Under the pieces are notes generated by a model. It ran no database searches. It worked only from the letters and a program-made list of their open reading frames with translations, and was not told the origin of the DNA. This document shows, one piece after another, positions 48,197-57,939 of a stretch of 64,000 nt of DNA (positions are counted from its first letter, which is position 1; each line of letters starts with the position of its first letter). The DNA lies in contig OX326960.1 of assembly GCA_946800325.1 (NCBI GenBank), positions 31,897,629 to 31,961,628 on the forward strand. The letters are read 5' to 3'. The DNA is from Luzula sylvatica. Its lineage: Eukaryota; Streptophyta; Magnoliopsida; Poales; Juncaceae. The position numbers were made by a program, and so were the translations under genes.

Positions 48197-50742
48197 ATGA
48201 AGCAATTTAAGTGCATTTTCTTCGCATTTTTAGCCATTTTTGTGCAATTTTTACATGTTAGAGCTGAGGATCCGTACCGGTTTTATACTTGGATCGTCAC
48301 TTATGGACCTATTTCTCCTCTCGGTACAGTACAACAGGTACGTGATTCCTAAAACTTGCTACTTTTGATTTTTAGTTTGCTAAATTTAGTATTTGCATGT
48401 GGCTTATAGTGAGTAGTAGTTACAATTGCTAAAAAAGTTTCATTTTGTTGCTCCATTTTTGTAATCTAGTTGGTAGTTGTTGGTACCAGTAATGCCGGTA
48501 CATTACTAGAAGTTACTTTAATCTAACTTGCCCTACTATTTTTGCTTAATTTTTATCTTAGATATATCTTAAAAAATCATATAATAGATTAATGATACAT
48601 TCTTTTGTATCATTGGCTTGTTTTTTCACTAGCTTGTGAAGATATATTAAAGATACATTCTTTTATATGATTTACTTGTTTTGACAATCTAGTTTACCCT
48701 AATTCAGTTTTTTCATCTTATTTATCACTTGAACATCGATTAAACTTATTCAAATTTGCTTTCTTTTTCACTAGTACTTTCTTGTTCTTATTTTTCGAAG
48801 GGAATTCTTATCAATGGACAATTTCCAGGCCCTACAATCGATTGCGTAACGAATGACAATCTCATAATTAACGTCATTAATAACCTAGACGAACCTTTCC
48901 TATTAACCTGGTAAATTCCAAAACCCGAAACCTCTCTCTAAAATTCATCATCCAAATCAAACACACAATTTCTCAATTTTGTTTTCAAACAGGAATGGTA
49001 TAAAACAGAGGAAGAATTCATGGCAAGATGGAGTATTAGGCACGAACTGCCCAATTCCCCCAAATTCAAACTACACGTACCAAATTCAACCCAAAGATCA
49101 AATTGGATCTTATACATATTTCCCCACAATTGGAATGCACAGAGCCTCAGGCGGGTTCGGAGCATTAAATGTCCACCAGAGACCCCGTATACCCATACCG
49201 TACCTGATACCAGATGGAGAGTTCACTTTATTAATCGGTGACTGGTACACAGCTGGCCACAAGGTAATTTATTTACATCAATTTGTCACTTAAGGCTTTT
49301 CATCGAACACGTGGTGAATTTTTTTTTTTTTTTTCAGACATTGAGGCAAATTTTAGATTCGGGAAATTCAATGCCCTTTCCAGATGGATTAATCATAAAT
49401 GGAGCTCAATCAAATTCTTTCACTGGAGATCAAGGTATTAAACTATTAATTTTAAGAATTTTATTAACAAACTTAAGTATAATTCATTATATTACAGGGA
49501 AGACATACATGTTCAGAATCTCCAACATTGGACTGGAGACGTCCATTAATTTCAGAATAGATGGCCACGCATTAAAGCTAGTAGAAGTTGAGGGGGCCCA
49601 CACAGTACAGAATGCATACGACTCATTAGACTTACACGTGGGCCAGTCTTTGGCGGTATTAGTAACACTAAACCAGACTCAAAAGGATTATTACGTTATT
49701 GCCACTACTCGATTCACTGATAAGGAACTCGTTGCAACTGGAGTTCTCCATTACAGCGGTTCTAATTCCCCTGTTTCTGGTCCGGTCCCGCCTAGCTCCG
49801 CTGGCCTTCTCGACTGGTCAATGGATCAAGCCAAATCCTTCAGGTATTAAAAATTGAAAATATCAAATTTACCCTCCTAAAACTGTAAATGTTTTTTATT
49901 TTATTAATGATTATTTAAAAAAAAATAGGTGGAATTTGAGTGCGAATGCAGCGAGACCCAACCCGCAAGGCTCATTCCATTACGGGTCCATTCCAACGAC
50001 TCGATCCATTATCCTTGCCAGCTCAGCACCGGTAATGGAGCTGAAACAACGTTATGCTGTCAACAGCGTGTCGTTTGTGGTCCCCGAAACGCCCTTCAAG
50101 TTGGCGGACAATTACAACATTGCAAATGTGATTAGTTGGGATTCTCTGCCACTTGTCCCCAATGGGGCGATGACACCTGTCTTGGGGTCGCCGGTTGTGA
50201 GATTGAATTTGCACGAGTTCGTTGAGATTGTTTTTGTTAATACTGAGACGAGAGTGCTGAGCTGGCATCTCGATGGTTATGACTTTTGGTCCGTTGGGTA
50301 AGTTGTACATTTTATCGAAATGATATTATTGTGTATATATTTATATATTTTTTATTTTCGGATTGGTGTAGTTATGGATCTGGTGCATGGACTGCGAATG
50401 AGAGGAATAATTATAATTTAATTGATGCTACATCAAGACACACCGTTCAAGTAAGAATAAAATCATCAAATTTGGACGAATTAATATGAACGTATGTAAA
50501 TTATTTTTTAATAATTATGATTATTGGATTTTTTTCAGGTATACCCGAATGGTTGGTCTGCAATATTGGTATCGTTGGATAATGAAGGGATGTGGAATAT
50601 CAGGTCGAGTTTTTGGGCGCGACAATATTTAGGGCAACAATTTTATTTTAGAGTTTGGACGCAACAACAAAGTTTAGCGAACGAGTATAATATTCCTTCG
50701 AATGCTTTGTTGTGCGGAAAAGCTATCGGCCTTAATCATTGA
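48197..50742 (+). CDS. SKU5-similar (SKS) monocopper oxidase-like secreted protein
   Basis: Eight exons: 48197-48337, 48801-48910, 48993-49263, 49338-49434, 49498-49843, 49929-50297, 50372-50450 and 50539-50742, giving 538 aa with all phases consistent, the usual length of the family. A signal peptide ends near VRA-EDPY (about residue 23). Three cupredoxin-like domains follow, with family phrases GILINGQFPGPTIDCVTNDN, SWQDGVLGTNCPIPP, GGFGALNVHQRPRIPIPY and LNLHEFVEIVFVN, plus WHLDGYDFWSVG and VYPNGWSAILVSLDNEGMWN near the end. SKS proteins belong to the multicopper oxidase fold but lack most copper ligands. They act in cell-wall/apoplast growth, often in pollen or roots. No C-terminal GPI-type hydrophobic tail, so secreted like the pollen-type SKS group. 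Its terminal exon and 3' flank are duplicated downstream. Confidence 0.95.
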
Positions 50743-51330
50743 GTTTTTTATTTTTCTTTTATTTGTTTCTCAATTGTTATTATTAGTCGAGTTTATTTTT
50801 GTCACGATGGGGTGACGAGATATGTAGTAAGTAGAAATTTAATCAAATTTTTAGAAATGTATGGATATTATATTCGAATGGATTTATTTTCTCGACATTT
50901 TCGAGATTTTTTAGGAAGATGAATGTAGTTCTGTAAATAACATGTTGATTACATTTGTTAAGAATTGTTATTTTTATTATTTTTATAAAAACAATAGTTA
51001 GCCATTATAAAAAATGCTTTTCAAACATGTTGCATAAGAATATCATGACCGAGAAAGCACGAGATTAGTTGCAAAGCAATGCAGGTATTAAATGATGAAC
51101 TTGTGTGATATCCATGCAACATTCATGAATATATCAATATCAATTATATAATGCTGCTATGTTTCTAAGGTACATTAATTTACACCTTATCATGATGTCT
51201 CTCGTGCATGTTTTAGTTATCTTGTTACATGACTAAGAAATTAGAAGAAACTGATAACTTATTGCAAAACCAATATCAATCAAGGTGATGCCAATTATAA
51301 GGTATGAATTTAACCTATAGATTGTTAGAT
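50743..51330 (+). repeat. SKS 3' flank, source copy of a locally duplicated segment (S0)
   Basis: Landmarks: TTTGTTTCTCAATTGTTATT, CACGATGGGGTGACGAGATA, ATGTAGTTCTGTAAATAACA, CATGTTGCATAAGAATATCA, TGACCGAGAAAGCACGAGAT, ACACCTTATCATGATGTCTC and GAAATTAGAAGAAACTGATA. The same order recurs in pieces at about 52985-53350, 55655-56830, 57940-60110 and 62480-62720. The first part is probably SKS 3' UTR. Confidence 0.85.
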
Positions 51331-51630
51331 CACTACAACACATCTGTCAATTTGGTACATGCCATCCCAAAATTTCAGTCAGAATTGGTACGGGTCGTCC
51401 CAACATGCGTACTAAATTTGGTATAGGCCGTCCCAAAGAGGGGAAACCGTACCAAAAGTTTTAGTACGGACCGTCCCAAAGAGAATAAATCGTCCCATCT
51501 CTTTTGTACGGGCCGTCCCAAACCCTATAACCGTCCCAAAGAGTTGTGACAGGCCGTCCAAAATTGACTGCACCGTCCCAAACAACTTTTGACAGGCCGT
51601 CCCAAATTGAATGCACCGTCCCAAATTGAA
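51331..51630 (+). mobile_element. CACTA (En/Spm-type) transposon terminal fragment
   Basis: Begins with CACTACAACACATCTG, the hallmark CACTA terminus. It is followed by repeated subterminal words in both orientations (GGCCGTCCCAAA, ACCGTCCCAAA, GGTACGGGTCGTCCCAA). No opposite terminus or transposase present, so only one end remains. It interrupts the S0 segment just after CCTATAGATTGTTAGAT, where copy S2 continues. Confidence 0.75.
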
Positions 51631-51639
51631 TACAACTTC

Positions 51640-52530
51640 ATCGATGAATATGCGGACATGCAGTAGTCATTGATTGATTACTGGATGGTGTTAAATATTA
51701 GTGTTGTCCGTTATTTTTGTTGTTGTTGTCTGTATAGGCATTCAATGGATAATGTCGGTGGATAATGAATTATTCGTTGAATGACCGAGAAAAAAATCAT
51801 TTAAATGAGTCAATATAAACGAGATTCGAGAAACTTTGAGTATTCTTCTGACTGCAAAATCATTGAAGAATTAAATTTAATAAAATTTACTAACATTAAA
51901 TTTAATATGTACTAAGTTGAAAATGGACACTCTTTCATGTTTTAGTGGTGTTGACAATACTAAATATTAGTGTCTTATTTGTTATTTTTTGGTTGGGAGA
52001 ATTTAGTGGAATTTACTGATAATAAATATATACACCGTTCTAAATTTTTATGTTAAGTTGATGTTACATATTATTTATTGAATCCATCATCTTTTGTAAT
52101 TTTCATTTGAAATATTATAATTTTTACTTCTAGAATGAGAGGGGAAAGAATTGAAGGAGCGAGAATTTGAGAGGGAGAAAATAATAGAATGTACTGATAT
52201 TAAATATACATATATCCTTGTAAATTTACGTCAGTATGATATTATATAATATATATTTAAATTTTCATTTATTGTAACATTTATTTTAAATAAATATTTT
52301 CATTTTGATTGGCAAAGTGATGGACGGATGGAGGATTTAATAGAATTTACTGATATTAATTATCTATCTCGTTGTAAATTTAAGTCAACATGACATTATA
52401 TAATATTTATTGAAAGATTGATTTGTTGTTACATTTGAAATATTATCATTTCATGTTCAAATTATGAACAATATTATCATATTTTATACTAAATTCAGTT
52501 TGTACGATATTCCATTTAAATTGATAAATA
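51640..52530 (+). repeat. Copy B of repeat family R (partial)
   Basis: Shares with copies A and C the landmarks GATGAATATGCGGACATGCA, AAATATTAGTGTTGTCCGTT, AACGAGATTCGAGAAACTTT, GTAAATTTACGTCAGTATGA and TTCATGTTCAAATTATGAAC. It starts later than copies A and C and stops earlier. Confidence 0.75.
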
Positions 52531-52984
52531 AATATAAATGTAAACTGTTATTAATATTTAATAAAAAAAATGATCCCGACATGATTTTCTTTTGCAACAC
52601 AATGCCGGCCCTCATGCAAGTCTGAAGCCTGAAGAAGCTGTAGTTTTGGGCCGTATGATTTGTAAGGCCCTAAAATATATTGTCTATCTTAATAATGTTT
52701 AGGAGCATTTCTGCATGTAACCTTGTATGAAATTGTTTTTCGAAAAATAATCATGTTTTTAAAAATATTTCAAAACTAACTTAGAACTAATTTTTAAAAT
52801 CCGGTACTACCTGATTTTTAAAACCCGCCGGATTAATTAGATTAAATATCCTAATTTGAGGTGCACATAAATTTAGGAGAAAAAAAGAGATTTAAAAATC
52901 ATTGAAAGATTTAAATATCCTAATGTTTATATGACATGTACAATTTAAAAATCATTCAAATCTTTCAACTGATTTTTAAATCTC
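52531..52984. other. Gene-free stretch
   Basis: A short inverted pair of AAAAATCATT/AATGATTTTT-type words around 52800-52980. Nothing coding. Confidence 0.4.
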
Positions 52985-53350
52985 GTTTGTTTCTCAATTG
53001 TTATTATTAGTCGAGTTTAATTTTGTCACGATGGGGTGACGAGATAGGTCGTGAGTAGAAATTCTCTCTTTCGTTTCACTTCTACAACATGAGGGTCTTA
53101 TATATTAGATCAAAGAAGTGAGTTTAAGGTGTAATTTAACGAATCGTGACCATTATAGGTGTAATTTAACGAATTACATGAGGGTCGTGAGTTTAATTTT
53201 GGCCAACTATTGTTATTCTTTCGTTTCAGCTACTCTCATTAAATTACACCTTATCATGATGTCTCGTGCATGTTTTAGTTATCTTGTTACATGACTAAGA
53301 AATTAGAAGAAACTGATAACTTATTGCAAAACCTATCGCAAGAAAGATCG
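52985..53350 (+). repeat. SKS-flank copy S1 (two pieces)
   Basis: 52985-53060 matches S0 from TCTCGTTTGTTTCTCAATTG through GATGGGGTGACGAGATAGGT. 53225-53350 matches the distal part (ACACCTTATCATGATGTCTC, TGCATGTTTTAGTTATCTTG, AAATTAGAAGAAACTGATAA). The intervening DNA has a short local duplication (GGTGTAATTTAACGAAT twice). Confidence 0.75.
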
Positions 53351-53639
53351 ATGCCAATTGATGAATTCAAGGGTATTGTTACCATGTCTAAAATATAGAG
53401 AACAGTGAATAATTTGTTTGGACTTATTTAAATAATATTTGTGAAATCAAGATAAAAATCTACGTTAATGAGTTTGGCGATGTTATATATTAGTGCCGAA
53501 GAAAAAATATAAATAAGATTTCAGGGTTATCATAGAAAAAGAAAGAGTATATTTTTGAAATGAACTTGATGGTCAACAATTAAACTATCCAATTATTGAT
53601 CATTTCAGTAAAACATTTAAATTGTATAATCCAGTATAG

Positions 53640-55625
53640 CAAATCATTCTTCAATATATTATATATTTGTTTACATATGGTTACACACATACAATACAGA
53701 AAATTACTACAAAATTGGGTTTGTATATTGCAGGTCTCGTGTAAATTTTAAGTTATGCTGAATATGATAAGTTCAATGAAATATTAATCAATATAAGAAA
53801 GTAATTAGAAGATAAAAATATTCTGATTACAGAGTGGGATTGATAAGTGTCCCCTTGTTGGAATCTTTTTAGAGATAATATATATGGCAACATATATATA
53901 ATAGGTAAAGCTAGAAATCATAAACAAAATATTTATATATCATGTCATGTGATATTCTTTTTATTATATTACATTTAATGCTAGTTTGGATAGAAAATAA
54001 AAAAGTAAAAGTACATCAAATACATTTTTTGTATGTAGATGAATATGCAGACTGGCAGTGTCCCGATTGGATGATGTTGACTGCACTAAATATTAGTGTT
54101 GTCAGTTATTTTTTCGTGGTTGTCTGTATATACATTCAATGGATATGTCGGTGCGGAACGAATTAACCGTTGAATGACCCAGAACAAAATCATTTCACTC
54201 AATTCTATTAAATTCTGTCATAAATATTAATCAATATAAGCGAGATTCGAGAAGCTTCGAGTATTCTCCTGCATACTTTGACTATATTAATAGGTAAAAC
54301 TAGAATCCATAAACAAAATATTTATATATCATGTCATGTGATTTTTTTTATTATATTACATTTAATGCTAGTTTGGATAGAAAATAAAAAAGTAAAAGTA
54401 CATCAAATACATTTTTTGTATGTAGATGAATATGCAGACTGGCAGTGGCCCCGATTGGATGATGTTGACTGTACTAAATATTAGTGTTGTCAGTTACATT
54501 TTTCGTGGTTGTCTTCATATACATTCAATGGATATGTCGGTGCGGAATGAATTAACCGTTGAATGATCCAGAACAAAATCATTTCACTTATTCAATTCTA
54601 TTAAATTATGTCATAAATATTAATCAATATAAGCGAGATTCGAGAAGCTTCGAGTATTCTCCTGCATACTTTGACTACTAAATCAGTGGAGAATTTAATT
54701 TAATTAAATTTACTGTGAATTTACTGATATTAAATTTAATATATACTAGATTGAAAATGGACACTCATTGGTGGTGTTGACAATACTAAATATTAGCTTA
54801 TTGTTTGTTATTTTTTTTGTTTTAAGAATTTAATAGAATTTACTCATGTTAGATATCTACACGGTTCTAATTTTTTTTGTTAGATTCATTTAACATATTA
54901 TTTATTGAAATCTACATTTATTGTAACATTCATTTGAAATATAATCATTTTTACTACTAGAACAAGGGGGGTGGGGGAGGGATGGGGATTTGAGGAGAGG
55001 GGGGATATTGGATTTTCGGAAGGGGGATTTAGTAGAATTTATTGATATTAAATATAAATATTTATTCTTGTAAATTTACGTCGGTATGACATTATATAAT
55101 ATTTATTGAAATCTTCATTTATTGCAACATTTATTTTAAACAAATATTTTCATTTTGATTGGCAAAACGATGGGCGGTGGTGGAGACTTAATAGAATTTA
55201 CTGATATCAAATATCTATATCGTTGAAAAATTACCCCATCATGACATTAAATAATATTTATTGAACGATTCATTTATTGCTACATTTATTTGAAATATTA
55301 TAATTTCATGTTCAAATTACGAACAATATTACCGTATTTTCTAATTTATGAATAATTATATTACTATAAAATTATATTAATGTTGGTTCCTAGAATAATA
55401 TATAATATTTTCTAATAATTAAAAAATTATCATTTCATGTAATAACGCCAACTCATATAAAAAACTAAAAGGCAAAAATTAATATTTTACCAAAAAAAAA
55501 ATAACGATGTCTGCACTCTGATATTCGTATATATGGAGATGAACTATTGGGGTTGCTAATCAAATCTCATAATAAATTAATCATCCCTTCCTTTTATATA
55601 TTTGCTTATTTGTTCGCCTCATAAA
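53640..55625 (+). repeat. Copy C of repeat family R, with an internal tandem duplication
   Basis: Collinear with copy A (35340-36890), from TTACATATGGTTACACACAT to GTTGCTAATCAAATCTCATA. A ~380-bp unit (about 53900-54283) is repeated at about 54284-54680. Both units contain ATCATGTCATGTGATTT-like, GAAAATAAAAAAGTAAAAGT and AGATGAATATGCAGACTGGC. This makes the two look-alike short open frames at 53942 and 54278, which are not supported as genes. Confidence 0.8.
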
Positions 55626-55654
55626 ACAATAACATGTCCCGTCCAGCTATCTTT

Positions 55655-55775
55655 TAATAATTATGATTTATGATTATTGGATTTTTTTTTGTATGTATAT
55701 CCAAATGGATGGTGGGCGATATTGTTGTCATTGGATGATGAAAGGATGTGGGATATCAGGTCAGTGTTGGATGGA
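55655..55775 (+). pseudogene. Truncated copy of the SKS terminal exon and intron end
   Basis: The intron-7 tail (TTTTAATAATTATGATT and TGATTATTGGATTTTTTT) and the first ~75 bp of SKS exon 8 are recognisable. The copy reads VYPNGWWAILLSLDDERMWD, against VYPNGWSAILVSLDNEGMWN in the intact gene. The splice acceptor is lost (TTTTTTGTAT instead of TTTTTTCAG). The exon is cut after the equivalent of NIRSSF, and the rest of the coding part is replaced by unrelated AT-rich DNA. Confidence 0.88.
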
Positions 55776-56180
55776 CAAATGATTTATTTTATTTGGAAAT
55801 CGAACTGGACCGATCAAATTCGATTTAATCAGTTTGATTTTTTTATTTATTCAATTCGATTTTGGTGTTCTGGAAACTGATTAAATCGAACCTACCGATT
55901 ACATCATACATTTTTTTTTCATTATATTATTAACAAAATAAAAACATCAAATTATAATATTACAAATTATATAATTATATTTTAAATGATTTGTTTATAT
56001 GATCTTTTTTAAATAAAATTTGAATTTTAAATTATATTTTATATGATTTGTTTATATGATCTTTTTTAAATAAAATTTGAATTTTATCAAAAATATATTT
56101 AAATTTTTAGGCTATACAAAATTTTATTCGGTTCAACCGAATGAACCAAAAAAATAATTGACTTAATTAGCGATTTAATA
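55776..56180. other. Unrelated insert separating pseudo-exon from its 3' flank
   Basis: AT-rich DNA with words such as GGACCGATCAAATTCGATTT and GGTTCAACCGAATGAACC. It has a local duplication of ~60 bp (TATATGATCTTTTTTAAATA occurs twice). Probably a decayed element; class unknown. Confidence 0.45.
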
Positions 56181-56186
56181 GATCGT

Positions 56187-56830
56187 TTAGAAATTTATGG
56201 ATATTATATTCTAACGGATTTATTTTCTTGGCATTTTAAAGATTTTTTAGTAGGATGAATGTAGTTCTGTAAATGATATGTTGATTACATTTGTTAAGAA
56301 TGGTTATTTTTATTATTTTTTAAAAACAATAGTCGGCCATTATAAAAAAAGAGTAATGATAGGGACCACGAATTTGTGTCCATGAATTGTTCACACCTGC
56401 CACGTGGCAGTCAGCGATTGGTTGCATTTTTTGCACAACTTTCATGCAACCAATCGCTGACTGCCACGTGACAGGTGTGGACAATTCATGGACACAAATT
56501 CGTGATCCCTATCATTACTCTAAAAAAAAATGCTTTTCATACATGTTGCATAAGAATATCATGAGCAAGAAAGCATGAGATTAGTTTGCAAAGCAATGCA
56601 TGTATTGAGTGATGAACTTGTATTGTATCCAATGCATGCAATATTCATGAATATATCAATTATATGATGATGCTATGTTTATGTTTCTAAGCTACTCTCA
56701 TTAATTTACACCTTATCATGATGTCTCGTGCATGTTTTAGTTATCTCGTGGTGTGAAATTAGAAGAAACTGAGAACTTATTGCAAAACCAATATCAATCA
56801 AGGTGATGCCAATTGTGGTGTGAATTCAAC
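56187..56830 (+). repeat. SKS-flank copy S2
   Basis: Follows S0 in order (GGATTTATTTTCTTGGCATT, GATGAATGTAGTTCTGTAAA, CATGTTGCATAAGAATATCA, GAAATTAGAAGAAACTGAGA, ATTCAACCTATAGATTGAAA). It is interrupted by the palindromic MITE at 56350-56521. It continues past the point where S0 is broken by the CACTA end. Confidence 0.85.
56350..56521. mobile_element. 172-bp fold-back MITE
   Basis: Two ~79-bp arms, nearly perfect mirror images (AGAGTAATGATAGGGACCAC against GTGATCCCTATCATTACTCT; CACGTGGCAGTCAGCGATTG against CAATCGCTGACTGCCACGTG), around a ~14-base loop. It sits in an A-run. The S0 copy at about 51003-51015 (CCATTATAAAAAATGCTTTT) is the empty site. The A-rich target makes the duplication length uncertain. 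Confidence 0.9.
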
Positions 56831-56917
56831 CTATAGATTGAAACCTATTACTCCACTAATTTTGTATGTTTTCGTGTTTTCGAGTAATGCGTTGATAATG
56901 ATAATAATATTAGTTAT

Positions 56918-57288
56918 TGTTATAAAATAAATACACAAGAATAAATGTAGAAGAAACGAAAATGGTTTTATTCGTTTGCTTCATTTTCTTTAGTACATCT
57001 TAGTCTCTTATATAGAGTCTCTTATATAGAGAATGAAAATCATAACAACTAAATTACAATTAATTATATTAAATAAAATACAAAAACTCTTGGAGTTATA
57101 GAATCAAAGAAACATACATTTAGTAACCTTCGATATGTACATGCATATTCACAAGAATATTATTATTCATAACACTTCTTTTTGAATATCCTATGGTTTA
57201 TGCGTAATAACAGCGGTCTCATTAAAAATTCTGCTAGGAAAACCCCAAAGAGACAAAAACCACAACAAGAAAAAGAGTACATCAAACA
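56918..57288 (-). mobile_element. Copia-type LTR (3' LTR of a truncated element)
   Basis: On the minus strand the LTR starts TGTTTGATGTACTC directly after a G-rich polypurine tract (57294-57308 on the plus strand is a 15-base C run). It ends with TTATAACA, so its ends form the inverted TGTT...AACA pair. Length ~371 bp. Confidence 0.75.
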
Positions 57289-57308
57289 TTATTCCCCCCC
57301 CCCCCCCC

Positions 57309-57700
57309 TCATTTATTCCCATATTTCTTAAACGGCGAAGACCAATCTTATCTAATAACTGTTCGAAAGTTTTTTGTTGGCAATGATTTAGTGAAAAGAT
57401 CTGCTAAATTCTCATTTGAGCGGATCTGACACATTTATCTCACGGCTCTTCTTGAGCTCATGCGTCGAAAAAAACTTTGAAGAATATATTTGGTTCTCTC
57501 TCCTTTGATATAATCATCTTTTATTTGGACAATGCATGCGGCATTATCCTCATATATCACAGTAGGTTGTTGTTTTATTGTTTTAATATCGCATGACTCT
57601 TGTATACGATGTATCATTAATCTTAACCATACACGCTCTCTACTTGTCTCATGGAGTGCAATGATTTCAGAATGGTTTGAAGAAGAGTGAATATACTTAA
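57309..57700 (-). pseudogene. Decayed 3' end of copia pol (RNase H region)
   Basis: On the minus strand, adjacent to the 3' LTR, one frame reads IYEDNAACIVQIKDDYIKGE then RTKY, the RNase H-end signature of copia polyproteins. Farther toward the LTR, in another frame, traces of the C-terminal tail appear (FTKSLPT-like). Frameshifts and stops break it. The rest of the element and the 5' LTR are missing, and host-like DNA resumes near 57700. Confidence 0.75.
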
Positions 57701-57939
57701 TATAACGTGAACATAATAAATAATAATAATGAACGTCATTAATGTAAAATGACGAGTTATTCTAAAAGTGCAAAGTGCTCAAATTATGTTGTAAAATAAT
57801 GGACTCCTAAATTTTTATAAATAAAATTATGATTATAAAGTATCAATAATTAACAAATGATCTAAATTTTGTCACATGCTATAATGTGATATTTGAAATG
57901 AACGTGATCACGTGACATGATGAAATTGTACAAAATTCA

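Noticed and set aside
53942..54484. Two similar small proteins (74 and 68 aa)
   Set aside because: They are the same piece of repeat family R duplicated in tandem. The related frame in copy A is broken, so there is no sign of selection.
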